A model generated the notes under the pieces. It did not search any database, was not told the origin of the DNA, and saw only the letters and a list, made by a program, of their open reading frames with translations. Positions 7,018-15,485 of a stretch of DNA of 49,306 nt are shown piece by piece (the first letter of the stretch is position 1; every line of letters starts with the position of its first letter). The DNA comes from Pseudarthrobacter sulfonivorans (GTDB taxonomy: Bacteria > Actinomycetota > Actinomycetes > Actinomycetales > Micrococcaceae). The stretch spans positions 1 through 49,306 of the forward strand of contig NZ_JANFCZ010000029.1 in NCBI RefSeq assembly GCF_024391045.1, written 5' to 3'. Both the position numbers and the translations under genes were made by a program.

Positions 7018-8760
7018 GTGGTGCAGCGATCAAATTCCCGTGTAAATTCCCGGTTCCCGGGTTCATCCAAGACGACCAAACACATCTTCGTAACCGGTGG
7101 TGTGGCGTCCTCGCTCGGTAAGGGACTGACGGCTTCGAGCCTCGGTCACCTCCTGCGGGCACGTGGCTTGTCTGTAACTATGCAGAAGCTCGATCCCTAC
7201 CTGAACGTGGATCCGGGCACGATGAACCCCTTCCAGCATGGTGAAGTCTTCGTCACGGACGACGGCGCCGAGACGGACCTGGACATCGGGCACTACGAAC
7301 GCTTCCTGGACGAAAACCTCGAAGGTTCAGCCAACGTCACCACCGGCCAGGTCTACTCCACCGTCATCGCCAAGGAACGCCGCGGCGAATACCTCGGCGA
7401 CACCGTCCAGGTCATCCCGCACATCACCGATGAGATCAAGCGCCGCATGCGCCTGCCCGCCGAGGGCAAGAACGCCCCGGACGTCATCATCACCGAAATC
7501 GGCGGCACTGTGGGAGACATCGAATCCCAGCCGTTCCTCGAATCCGCCCGCCAGGTCCGCCAGGACGTGGGCCGCGGCAACGTGTTCTTCGTCCACGTCT
7601 CGCTGGTCCCGTACATCGGACCGTCGCAGGAACTGAAGACCAAGCCGACCCAGCACTCCGTAGCAGCCTTGCGCTCCATCGGCATCCAGCCGGAGGCCAT
7701 CGTGATCCGCTCGGACCGTGAGATCCCCGAGGCCATGCGCGCCAAGATCGGCCGCATGTGCGACGTCGACCTGGAAGCTGTCATCGGCTGCCCGGACGCC
7801 CCCAGCATCTACGACATTCCCAAGACGCTGCACACGCAGGGCCTGGACTCCTATATCGTCCGCGCTCTGGACCTGCCGTTCAAGGATGTGGACTGGACCA
7901 GCTGGGACAAGCTGCTCCAGGCAGTGCACAACCCCAAGCACCACGTCGAAATTGCCCTTGTGGGCAAGTACATCGACCTCCCGGACGCCTACCTGTCCGT
8001 CACCGAGGCCCTGCGCGCCGGCGGCTTCGCCAACGACACCAAGGTCAAGATCCGCTGGGTCCCGTCGGACGAGTGCGAAACCCATGAGGGCGCCGTCGCG
8101 TCCCTCGACGGCGTGGACGCCATCTGTGTTCCCGGCGGCTTCGGCATCCGCGGCCTCGAAGGAAAGCTGGGCGCACTGAAGTACGCCCGCGAATCCAAGC
8201 TTCCGGTTTTGGGCCTCTGCCTCGGCCTGCAGTGCATGGTGATCGAATATGCGCGCAACGTGGTTGGCCTGGAGGGCGCATCCTCCAGCGAATTCGAACC
8301 CGACTCCAAGTACCCGGTGATCGCAACGATGGAAGAGCAGCTGGACATCGTGGAAGGCAAGGGCGACCTCGGCGGCACCATGCGCCTGGGCCTGTACGAG
8401 GCAAAGCTCGACGAAGGTTCCGTCGTCGCGGAAACCTACGGCAAGACCACCGTGAGCGAACGCCACCGCCACCGCTACGAGGTCAACAACAAGTACCGCG
8501 AGCAGATTGCGGCCCAGGGTCTCGTGTTCTCCGGAACGTCCCCGGACGGCAAGCTCGTGGAATATGTTGAACTGCCGCGCGAGGTCCACCCGTACTACGT
8601 GGCAACCCAGGCGCACCCGGAACTGAGCTCGCGTCCCACCCGCCCCCACCCGCTCTTCAGCGGGCTGATCAAGGCGGCCCTGGACCACCAGAACGCCCAG
8701 GACCTGGACGCACAGGACGCGCCGGCTGCCAAGCCGTCACGTACGGTTGCAGCACAATAG
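7018..8760 (+). CDS. pyrG: CTP synthase
   Basis: 580 residues from GTG 7018 (586 from ATG 7000). The N-terminal amidoligase domain starts KHIFVTGGVASSLGKG and contains EIGGTVGDIESQPF. The C-terminal class I glutamine amidotransferase has the nucleophile in GLCLGLQC (Cys401), and HPE of the triad near AQAHPELSSRP. It converts UTP, ATP and glutamine to CTP. The first 18 residues before the conserved core are basic and Ser/Asn rich. Start choice is uncertain: GTG 7018 is favoured by the TAGGCT spacing and ATG 7000 by a purine-rich upstream stretch. The Nudix gene and xerD follow. Confidence 0.95.
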   Translation: MVQRSNSRVNSRFPGSSKTTKHIFVTGGVASSLGKGLTASSLGHLLRARGLSVTMQKLDPYLNVDPGTMNPFQHGEVFVTDDGAETDLDIGHYERFLDENLEGSANVTTGQVYSTVIAKERRGEYLGDTVQVIPHITDEIKRRMRLPAEGKNAPDVIITEIGGTVGDIESQPFLESARQVRQDVGRGNVFFVHVSLVPYIGPSQELKTKPTQHSVAALRSIGIQPEAIVIRSDREIPEAMRAKIGRMCDVDLEAVIGCPDAPSIYDIPKTLHTQGLDSYIVRALDLPFKDVDWTSWDKLLQAVHNPKHHVEIALVGKYIDLPDAYLSVTEALRAGGFANDTKVKIRWVPSDECETHEGAVASLDGVDAICVPGGFGIRGLEGKLGALKYARESKLPVLGLCLGLQCMVIEYARNVVGLEGASSSEFEPDSKYPVIATMEEQLDIVEGKGDLGGTMRLGLYEAKLDEGSVVAETYGKTTVSERHRHRYEVNNKYREQIAAQGLVFSGTSPDGKLVEYVELPREVHPYYVATQAHPELSSRPTRPHPLFSGLIKAALDHQNAQDLDAQDAPAAKPSRTVAAQ

Positions 8761-8785
8761 AACCGAATAAGTAGAGGACGGCGCG

Positions 8786-9448
8786 ATGCCCGGTACACCT
8801 GAGACGACTCCAGCTGCAAAGCAGGTTTCGGATGCACCGAGCCCGCGCCGTCTTTTGTCTACGGAAAAGGTCTACGAGGGCCGGATCTGGGACGTGGTCA
8901 GCGACAGCTTCCAGCTGAGCGAGACCGGCGAGGCACTGACCCGTGATTACATCGACCATCCCGGAGCGGTGGCGGTTCTGCCGATGAACGCCGCCGGCGA
9001 GGTGCTGCTCATCAGGCAGTACCGGCACCCCGTGGGCATGGACCTCTGGGAAATCCCGGCCGGCCTGCTTGATGTCGAGGGCGAGGACTTTGTGGTGGGC
9101 GCTGCCCGCGAACTGGCTGAGGAAGCAGACCTCGCAGCCTCCACCTGGAACGTCCTGGCCGACTTTTTCAACTCACCCGGGTCCTCCAGTGAAGCCATCC
9201 GGATCTACCTCGCGCGCGGCCTCACCGAAGTGCCCCATCACGAGCGCCACGAACGGACCGACGAGGAAGCCGAAATCGAATTCCACTGGATCGCGCTCGA
9301 CGACGCCGTGGCGTCCGTCCTGGCGGGACGGCTGCACAACCCGTCCGCCGTCGTCGGGATCCTGGCAGCAGCCGCTGCCCGTGCCGACGGGTTTGACGGG
9401 CTGCGTCCGGGGGACGCGCCCTGGCCTGCGCATCCCAGCCAGCGCTGA
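8786..9448 (+). CDS. Nudix hydrolase, ADP-ribose pyrophosphatase-like
   Basis: 220 residues. The Nudix box lies at about 93-116 (GLLDVEGE followed by RELAEEADL). The first Gly-to-Glu spacing is one residue longer than consensus and the usual EEXG reads EEAD, variants close to the mycobacterial ADP-ribose pyrophosphatase as I recall it. The preceding LIRQYRHPVGMDLWEIPAG is typical of ADP-ribose/NADH-type Nudix enzymes, which cleave ADP-ribose to AMP and ribose 5-phosphate. The stop overlaps the xerD start by one base (TGATG), so the two are coupled. The place after pyrG matches Rv1700. Confidence 0.88.
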   Translation: MPGTPETTPAAKQVSDAPSPRRLLSTEKVYEGRIWDVVSDSFQLSETGEALTRDYIDHPGAVAVLPMNAAGEVLLIRQYRHPVGMDLWEIPAGLLDVEGEDFVVGAARELAEEADLAASTWNVLADFFNSPGSSSEAIRIYLARGLTEVPHHERHERTDEEAEIEFHWIALDDAVASVLAGRLHNPSAVVGILAAAAARADGFDGLRPGDAPWPAHPSQR

Positions 9449-10446
9449 TGACAGCCCCAACCTCCGCGGAAACTGCTGCCCCGGAAACCGAAGCTCCGCC
9501 CGTCCCTCCCCAGGCACCCATCCTCCGCGCCGTCACGGCTTACCTCCAGCACATGGGCGTCGAACGCGGACTGGCCCCGAACACGCTCGCCGCGTACCGG
9601 CGCGACCTGGCAAGGTACTCCCGATACCTGACGGCGCAGGGCTGCGAGAGTCCTGACCAGATCACCCGCCACCACGTCACGGGGTTCGTCCTTGCCCTCA
9701 ATGACGGTTCCGACGGCGGCACCGCCCTGGGCGTCAGGTCCGCGGCCCGGACGGTGGTTGCCGTCCGGGGCCTGCACAAGTTTTGGGCACTGGAAGGGCT
9801 GACGACGACGGATCCCGCCAGCGACGTCCATCCGCCGATGCCGGGCAAAAGGCTGCCAAAGGCCATCAGTGTGGACGAGGTCACCCGCATTCTCGAAGCG
9901 GCCGGTACGGACACCGCCACAGGGCTCCGGGACCGCGCCCTTCTTGAATTCCTCTATTCCACCGGCGCCCGGATCAGTGAGGCCGTGGGCCTGGACGTTG
10001 ACGACATCTCACTGCAGGACGATGCGGAAGGACCCGCGATCGTCCGCCTGTTCGGCAAGGGATCCAAGGAACGGCTGGTTCCGCTGGGCTCCTACGGGGC
10101 CCGGGCCCTGGACGCTTACCTCGTGCGGGCCCGCCCGCTGCTGGCGGCGAAGGGCAAGGGCACCCCGGCCCTCTTTCTGAACGCGAGGGGTGGCAGGATC
10201 AGCCGGCAGAGCGCCTGGACCATCCTGAAGGCGGCGGCAGATAAAGCCAACATCACCAAGGATGTGTCGCCGCACACCCTCCGGCATTCGTTCGCCACCC
10301 ACCTGCTGGAGGGCGGAGCGGACGTCCGTGTGGTACAGGAACTGCTGGGCCACGCCTCCGTCACCACCACCCAGGTTTATACCCTGGTCACCGCGGACAC
10401 CCTCCGCGAAATCTACGCCGCCGCGCATCCCAGGGCGCTCGGCTAA
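9448..10446 (+). CDS. xerD: Site-specific tyrosine recombinase XerD
   Basis: 332 residues. An N-terminal SAM-like DNA-binding domain (about 25-125) precedes the catalytic domain with Arg175 (GARISE), Lys204 (GKGSKERLVP), His276 and Arg279 (HTLRH), His302 (LGHASV) and the nucleophile Tyr311 (TQVYT). It resolves chromosome dimers at dif together with XerC. The first 25 residues are a Pro/Ala-rich extension. In the mycobacterial order the segregation genes parA-scpA-scpB follow; here they are about 11 kb downstream, after the prp/dct block. Confidence 0.94.
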   Translation: MTAPTSAETAAPETEAPPVPPQAPILRAVTAYLQHMGVERGLAPNTLAAYRRDLARYSRYLTAQGCESPDQITRHHVTGFVLALNDGSDGGTALGVRSAARTVVAVRGLHKFWALEGLTTTDPASDVHPPMPGKRLPKAISVDEVTRILEAAGTDTATGLRDRALLEFLYSTGARISEAVGLDVDDISLQDDAEGPAIVRLFGKGSKERLVPLGSYGARALDAYLVRARPLLAAKGKGTPALFLNARGGRISRQSAWTILKAAADKANITKDVSPHTLRHSFATHLLEGGADVRVVQELLGHASVTTTQVYTLVTADTLREIYAAAHPRALG

Positions 10447-10454
10447 GACCGCTA

Positions 10455-10460
10455 TAGGGT
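10455..10460 (+). promoter_or_regulatory. Leaderless-type -10 hexamer (TAGGGT)
   Basis: TAGGGT lies exactly 6 nt before ATG 10467, the same geometry as at 3086, 44846 and 48476 (minus). No -35 is evident. Confidence 0.5.
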
Positions 10461-10466
10461 AGGGAT

Positions 10467-10952
10467 ATGACGTTCGTCCCTGTCACCCTGTGCTTCCTCA
10501 CCCGCATCGAATCGGGCGTGTTCCAGGTCCTCCTGGGTACGAAGAAGACCGGATTCGGGCTGGGCAAGATTGTTGGTCTGGGCGGCCACGTTGAGCCGGG
10601 GGAGAGCGACGCGGAAGCCGCGTGCCGCGAAGTCCAGGAGGAAGCGGGCGTCGTAGTGCTTGAAGCCGACCTGCGCGACGCCGGCGTTGTGGCCTTCCAC
10701 TTTCCGGCCCGCCCGGAGTGGAACATGCGCACCCGCCTGTTTGTGGCGGAGCGCTGGGACGGCGAGCCCTCCGAGAGTACCGAGATCCGGCCGGAATGGT
10801 TCGACGTCGGATCCCTGCCGGTGGAGCGGATGTGGCAGGACGCCGAGCACTGGCTGCCCCGTGCTCTGGGCGGGTCCCTGCTGCGGCTCACCGTGGTCCT
10901 GAACGACGACAACGAGACCGTCCGCGAAGTGCTGGACTACTCTACCCGCTGA
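10467..10952 (+). CDS. MutT/MTH1-like Nudix hydrolase
   Basis: 161 residues with a perfect Nudix box at 40-62: Gly40, Glu46, Arg54-Glu55, Glu58-Glu59, Gly61. The sequence around GKIVGLGGHVEPGES resembles the 8-oxo-dGTPase MTH1 group, so sanitation of oxidised nucleotides is likely, but other nucleotide diphosphate substrates are possible. The gene is monocistronic, 20 bp after xerD, with a leaderless-type start, and ends in a shared terminator with prpC, which converges on it. Confidence 0.85.
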   Translation: MTFVPVTLCFLTRIESGVFQVLLGTKKTGFGLGKIVGLGGHVEPGESDAEAACREVQEEAGVVVLEADLRDAGVVAFHFPARPEWNMRTRLFVAERWDGEPSESTEIRPEWFDVGSLPVERMWQDAEHWLPRALGGSLLRLTVVLNDDNETVREVLDYSTR

Positions 10953-10965
10953 CGCCGAAACACAA

Positions 10966-11005
10966 ACGGCGGGCCGGCCACCCCTTAAGGTGACTGACCC
11001 GCCGT
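10966..11005. terminator. Bidirectional terminator between the Nudix gene and prpC
   Basis: The inverted repeat ACGGCGGG (10966-10973) and CCCGCCGT (10998-11005) encloses a second, weaker pairing CCACC/GGTG. It lies between two converging genes. There is no long T run on the plus side. Confidence 0.55.
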
Positions 11006-11024
11006 CGTTCCGTGCTTGAGCCGG

Positions 11025-12164
11025 TTACGGCACGTGCCGTTCCTCCGGGCCGTTGTATTCGCTCAGCGGCCGGATCAGGGAGTTCGAGGCAGCCTGTTCC
11101 ATGATGTGCGCGGTCCAGCCGGTGATCCGGCTGGCTACGAACAGCGGCGTGAACGTGGGGGTGTCGAAGCCCATCAGGTGATAGGTGGGTCCTGCCGGGT
11201 AGTCGAGGTTTGGCTTGATGGCTTTGGCCTCGTCCATGGCCTGTTCGAGCCCGTTGTAGAGTCCCAGCAGCTCCGGCCGGCCGTAGTGGGCAATCATCTT
11301 GTCCAGGGCGGCTTTCATGGTGGGAACACGGGAATCGCCGTGCTTGTAAACGCGGTGGCCGAAGCCCATGACCTTCTTCTTCTGTGCCAGGGCGTCCTCC
11401 ATCCAGGCCTTGGCCCGGGCGGCGGCGTCCTCGAGGGATTCCTCGGGCCGGATGCCGATCTCGTCAAAGGTGTGCATGACGGCCTCGTTGGCGCCGCCGT
11501 GCAGGGGCCCCTTGAGCGCGCCGATGGCCGCCGTCACGGCCGAATGCAGGTCGGCGAGGGTTGAGGTGACCACCCGTGCGGTGAAGGTTGAGGCGTTGAA
11601 TGAGTGCTCGGCGTACAGGATCATCGAGACGTTGAAGGCCTCAATGACCTCGTCCACCGGGTCTTCGCCGAATGCCATCCACAGGAAGTTGGCCGAGTAG
11701 CCCAGGTCCTCCCGCGGTTCCACCACGTCCTGGCCGCGGCGGCGCCGCTGGTCATAGGCAACGACGGCGGGCATGGCAGCGAAAAGATCCACAGCCTTGG
11801 CCATGTTGGCCTCCGGCGAGGAATCCTCAGCAAGCTGATGCCGCGCGCCCAGTACCGACGCCGCCGTCCGGCACACGTCCATGGGGTGGGCCGTGGTGGG
11901 CAGTGCGTCGATGACCTTCTTCACCACCGGATCCAGCGCGCGGCCGGCACGCTCGCGGGCAGTGAATTCCGCCAGCTGCTCCGGCGTGGGCAGTTCGCCG
12001 TTCCAGAGCAGGTAAGCCACCTCCTCGAAACTGCACTTTGCGGCCAGCTCCTGGACGGGGTAGCCGCGGTACAGCAGCGAGTTGGTGTCGGGGTTGACCT
12101 TGGAGACCGCGGTGTAGTCCACCACGACGCCGGCCAGGCCCTTTTTAATATCTTCAGCAGCCAT
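11025..12164 (-). CDS. prpC: 2-methylcitrate synthase
   Basis: 379 residues, within the short type II citrate synthase range. Conserved segments are GPLHGGANEAV and GFGHRVYKHGDSR with the catalytic histidines, and NLDYPAGPTYHLMG with the aspartate. It condenses propionyl-CoA with oxaloacetate. Sequence alone does not separate it from citrate synthase; its place downstream of prpD and prpB decides the name. AAGGAG lies 6 nt before the ATG. It is the last gene of the minus-strand unit. Confidence 0.93.
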   Translation of the reverse strand: MAAEDIKKGLAGVVVDYTAVSKVNPDTNSLLYRGYPVQELAAKCSFEEVAYLLWNGELPTPEQLAEFTARERAGRALDPVVKKVIDALPTTAHPMDVCRTAASVLGARHQLAEDSSPEANMAKAVDLFAAMPAVVAYDQRRRRGQDVVEPREDLGYSANFLWMAFGEDPVDEVIEAFNVSMILYAEHSFNASTFTARVVTSTLADLHSAVTAAIGALKGPLHGGANEAVMHTFDEIGIRPEESLEDAAARAKAWMEDALAQKKKVMGFGHRVYKHGDSRVPTMKAALDKMIAHYGRPELLGLYNGLEQAMDEAKAIKPNLDYPAGPTYHLMGFDTPTFTPLFVASRITGWTAHIMEQAASNSLIRPLSEYNGPEERHVP

Positions 12165-12200
12165 GTTGAACTCCTTCGTTCTTGCGGTTTTCCCGCGGTC

Positions 12201-13106
12201 CTACCGGACGCCGGGAATCTGGAAGTTGAATACGCCGGTATCGAATTGGTTGTAGGCCTCGTAGTCCACAAGGTCATAGAGACGCGCACGGGTGAGCATG
12301 TTTTCCACCTGTGCTTCCTGGGACCCTGTTGCCTTGATCGATTCCAGCGTACGCTCTGCAGCGCCCATGGCAATGCGCAGGAGCGTGACCGGGTAAATCA
12401 CCATGTTGACGCCCACCGACTGCAGCTGGTCAACGGTGAACAGATCGCTCTTGCCAAACTCGGTCATGTTGGCCAGGACCGGCACGTCCACCGCGTCGCG
12501 GATGGCCTGGAACTCGGACAGATCCTTCATGGCCTCCGGGAAGATGGCGTCGGCGCCGGCGTCCACCAGGGCACGGGCCCGCTCCTGGGCGGCCTCGATC
12601 CCCTCGACGGCCCGGATGTCGGTCCGGGCCATAACGAGGAAGTTCGGGTCGCGGCGCGCGTCTGCCGCAGCCCGGATACGCTTGGTAGCCGTGTCCAGGT
12701 CCACTACGTTCTTGCCGTCCAGGTGGCCGCACCGCTTCGGGTTGAACTGGTCCTCGATGTGGCAGCCGGCCAGCCCGGCGTTTTCGAGTTCCTGGATGCT
12801 GCGGGCCACGTTCATGGGCTCACCGAATCCGGTGTCGGCGTCCACCAGGCAGGGCAGGTCGGTCATGCGGGCGATCTGCCCGGCCCGGGTGGCAACCTCG
12901 GTCAGGGTAGTCAGGCCGATGTCCGGCAGGCCAAGGTCGTTGGCCAGCACAGCACCGGAGATGTACACGCCGGCGAAGCCCTTTTCCTCGATCAGCCGTG
13001 CGGAAAGGGGACTGAATGCGCCGGGGAACTGCACGATGTTGCCGGAGGCGAGCATCTCCCGCAGTGCCACACGCTTCTGTTCCGGCGTTGTTTTGGAGTA
13101 CAGCAT
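12201..13106 (-). CDS. prpB: 2-methylisocitrate lyase
   Basis: 301 residues. PEP mutase/isocitrate lyase superfamily fold with the metal-binding aspartates in DADTGFGEP (Asp89, Asp91) and the catalytic loop KRCGH at 124-128, characteristic of PrpB. It splits 2-methylisocitrate into pyruvate and succinate. GGGAG lies upstream of the ATG. It lies between prpD and prpC with 34-36 bp gaps, so the genes form one operon. Confidence 0.95.
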   Translation of the reverse strand: MLYSKTTPEQKRVALREMLASGNIVQFPGAFSPLSARLIEEKGFAGVYISGAVLANDLGLPDIGLTTLTEVATRAGQIARMTDLPCLVDADTGFGEPMNVARSIQELENAGLAGCHIEDQFNPKRCGHLDGKNVVDLDTATKRIRAAADARRDPNFLVMARTDIRAVEGIEAAQERARALVDAGADAIFPEAMKDLSEFQAIRDAVDVPVLANMTEFGKSDLFTVDQLQSVGVNMVIYPVTLLRIAMGAAERTLESIKATGSQEAQVENMLTRARLYDLVDYEAYNQFDTGVFNFQIPGVR

Positions 13107-13140
13107 GGGTTCTCCCTGTCAGAGGTTGGAAGTGGGTTGC

Positions 13141-14661
13141 CTAGAAGAGGCCGGCAGGGGCGTCGCTGAGGTTGATGACGCCGGGGGCGGCGGTGATGTT
13201 CAGCTGGTCCAGCTCGCCGGGGCCGAGGTTGGGAAGGTTCTCGGCGGCCGCGAGGAAGCGTTCGATTTCCTCGTCGGCGACGATGCCGGCCGCCAGCGTG
13301 CGGAATTTGTTGATGTACTGCTGGCGTGCGAAGGGCCGAGCGCCGAGCGGGTGGGCGTCGGCCACGGCGATCTGGTCGGTGATGACGGTGCCGTCGTTGA
13401 GGGTGATCTCCACGGAACCGCCGAAGGCCTTTTCCGAGATGTCCAGTGAGTGGTAGCGGCGGGTCCATTCCGGGTCTTCCTCGGTGGTGACCTTGTGCCA
13501 CAGCTCCACGGTGTCGGGCCGGCCGGCGCGCTCGGGGGAGTAGGAATCGACGTGGTGCCAGGAGCCGTCCTGCAGGGCGACGGTGAAGATGTACGGGATG
13601 GAGTGGTCCAACGTTTCGCGGCTGGCCGTGGGGCTGTACTTCTGGGGGTCGTTGGCGCCGGAGCCGATCACGTAGTGCGTGTGGTGGCTGGTCTTGATCA
13701 AGACCGACTTCACGTTGGCGGGGTCGGTGGCTTCCGGGTGCTCCTTGTGCAGCTTGCGGGCCAGGTCGATCCAGGCCTGGGCCTGGTATTCGGCGGAGTG
13801 TTCCTTGGTGTAGGTGTCCATGATGGCGCGTTTGGCTTCGCCGGCCTCGGGCAGCGGCACTTCGTAGGAGGCGTCCGGGCCGTCGAGCATCCACGCGATG
13901 ACGCCGTCTTCGCCTTCGTAGATCGGCACGGGGGAGGTCTGGCCGCGCATGGCGCGGTCCACGGCTTCAACGGCCATCTTGCCGGCGAACGCGGGTGCGT
14001 GGGCCTTCCAGGTGGAGATCTCGCCCTTGCGGGACTGGCGGGTGGCGGTGGTGGTGTGCAGCGCCTGGCCGACGGACTGGAAGATGGTCTCGACGTCGAG
14101 GCCCAGGAGAGTGCCGATGCCTGCGGCGGCCGACGGGCCGAGGTGGGCTACGTGGTCGATCTTGTGCTTGTGCAGGCAAATGGCCTTCACCAGGTCGACC
14201 TGGATTTCGTAGCCGGTGGCGATGCCGCGGATAAGGTCCCGGCCGCTGGCTCCGACGTGCTGCGCGACAGCCAGGATCGGCGGGATGTTGTCGCCGGGGT
14301 GCGAGTACTCAGCCGCCAGGAAGGTGTCGTGGTAGTCGAGTTCGCGGACGGCCACACCGTTGGCCCAGGCCGCCCATTCGGGGGAGACCCTGTCGGTGAT
14401 GCCGAAGACGCCTGAGCCCTTGCCGTTGGTGGTGGGTGCGTGGGTCAGGGCCTGGGCGCGGGCAGCGACGATGGGGCCGCGGTTCAGGGAAGCGATGGCA
14501 ACGGATGCGTTGTCGATGACCCGGTTGATGACCATTTCGGTGACGTCCGGGGTGACCTCGACGGGGTCGGCGGCGACCTCTGCGATCTTGTGGGCCAGCT
14601 GGTCCTCGCGGGCGAGGTTCTCTTCGCTCTTGTAGACACGGACGTGGTTGAGCTTAACCAT
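13141..14661 (-). CDS. prpD: 2-methylcitrate dehydratase
   Basis: 506 residues from the ATG at 14661, with GAGGAG 5 nt upstream; a longer frame would run through the regulator gene. It belongs to the MmgE/PrpD family (TGYEIQVDL, HVGASGRD, LGARPFARQQYINKFRTLA) and dehydrates 2-methylcitrate to 2-methyl-cis-aconitate without an iron-sulfur cluster. The start overlaps the last 8 bases of the GntR gene, which indicates cotranscription and translational coupling. With prpB, prpC and prpE it completes the propionate methylcitrate cycle apart from the aconitase step. Confidence 0.94.
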   Translation of the reverse strand: MVKLNHVRVYKSEENLAREDQLAHKIAEVAADPVEVTPDVTEMVINRVIDNASVAIASLNRGPIVAARAQALTHAPTTNGKGSGVFGITDRVSPEWAAWANGVAVRELDYHDTFLAAEYSHPGDNIPPILAVAQHVGASGRDLIRGIATGYEIQVDLVKAICLHKHKIDHVAHLGPSAAAGIGTLLGLDVETIFQSVGQALHTTTATRQSRKGEISTWKAHAPAFAGKMAVEAVDRAMRGQTSPVPIYEGEDGVIAWMLDGPDASYEVPLPEAGEAKRAIMDTYTKEHSAEYQAQAWIDLARKLHKEHPEATDPANVKSVLIKTSHHTHYVIGSGANDPQKYSPTASRETLDHSIPYIFTVALQDGSWHHVDSYSPERAGRPDTVELWHKVTTEEDPEWTRRYHSLDISEKAFGGSVEITLNDGTVITDQIAVADAHPLGARPFARQQYINKFRTLAAGIVADEEIERFLAAAENLPNLGPGELDQLNITAAPGVINLSDAPAGLF

Positions 14662-15310
14662 GGTGCTCCTCATTCGGTGAGTGGGTGGCTTTGACGTGGG
14701 AAAGACTGCGGTGCAGATGCAAGGTGGTGGCTGCTTCAGCGAGTTTGGCGTTGCCGGCAGCGATGGCCTCGGCAATGGCCGCATGCTCGGCGGCCGCCGC
14801 GTTCAGCCGCTGGGCGTCATCGGCTGCGAGGCGGCGAACCCGGACCAGGTGGACCCGCAGGCTGCGCATTGCCTGGGCGAGATATGAGTTGGAGATGGCG
14901 GCGTCAATCGCCTCATCGAGTCGCCCCACCAGCGCGTAGTACGCGTGCCGGGCGGGGTCGTCCTGGCTGATCAGTTCGGGGGCGCGCAGCAGGTCGGCAT
15001 GGAGCTGTTCGAAAACAACGCGCTCGCCGCGTTCGGCGGCCAGCGCCGCCGCCTTGCCCTCGAGGGTCTCACGCAGCTCGAACATCTCGTCGATGTCTTC
15101 GAGGGAGATATCGGTGACGACGACGCCGCGGCCGCCCGCCGCCGTCGTGAGCCCTTCTGCGTTCAGCCGGCTGAGCGCCTCCCGGACAGGGGTGCGGGAC
15201 ACCCCGAGGCGTTCGGATTGTTCCACTTCGGCGAGGACGGTACCTGGCGCGAGGCGCCATTCAATGATGTCTTCGCGGAGTGCAGCATAGGCTTTGTCGC
15301 TGGCTCTCAA
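14654..15310 (-). CDS. GntR-family (FCD domain) regulator of the prp genes
   Basis: 218 residues from a TTG at 15310, preceded by GGGAGG in good position. The N-terminal winged helix (about 1-70) includes LGVSRTPVREALSRLNAEGL, followed by the helical FCD ligand domain (EMFELRETLEGKAAALAAE onward). It is the first gene of the prp operon and divergent from prpE. The intergenic region holds two TGTATACA palindromes, the type of site FadR-family GntR proteins bind, so it is the likely repressor of both transcripts and of itself. The ligand is probably a methylcitrate cycle intermediate (inference). Confidence 0.9.
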   Translation of the reverse strand: MRASDKAYAALREDIIEWRLAPGTVLAEVEQSERLGVSRTPVREALSRLNAEGLTTAAGGRGVVVTDISLEDIDEMFELRETLEGKAAALAAERGERVVFEQLHADLLRAPELISQDDPARHAYYALVGRLDEAIDAAISNSYLAQAMRSLRVHLVRVRRLAADDAQRLNAAAAEHAAIAEAIAAGNAKLAEAATTLHLHRSLSHVKATHSPNEEHHG

Positions 15311-15343
15311 GGTTTCCTCCCCTCGTTGCGTGGATGATCCTCA

Positions 15344-15353
15344 GTGTATACAC
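15344..15353. promoter_or_regulatory. Operator 1: GTGTATACAC palindrome
   Basis: Perfect 10-bp palindrome about 34 bp upstream of the GntR start codon. It shares the core TGTATACA with the site at 15409-15416. Its position suits autorepression of the gntR-prpDBC operon. Confidence 0.65.
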
Positions 15354-15408
15354 GAAAGGGCATTTCCGCCTAGACCTTTCCCTGTTTGCCTGACTTCAGC
15401 CGCTCTTA

Positions 15409-15416
15409 TGTATACA
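15409..15416. promoter_or_regulatory. Operator 2: TGTATACA palindrome overlapping the prpE promoter
   Basis: The second copy of the core palindrome lies about 70 bp upstream of the prpE ATG. It contains TATACA, which could be the prpE -10 (TTGCCT at 15386 is a possible -35 with a long spacer). Centres of the two operators are 64 bp apart, which would allow looping or independent control. Confidence 0.6.
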
Positions 15417-15485
15417 AAACCCTTGTGCCGGGACGGTGCTGCGCATAGCATGGAGGGCAAATGTCAGCGTCGACGGGAGCTCATC

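Noticed and set aside
11604..13169. 521-codon plus-strand ORF across prpC and prpB
   Set aside because: It lies antisense to two genes with intact catalytic motifs, and its protein has no recognisable fold. Long antisense ORFs are expected at this GC content.
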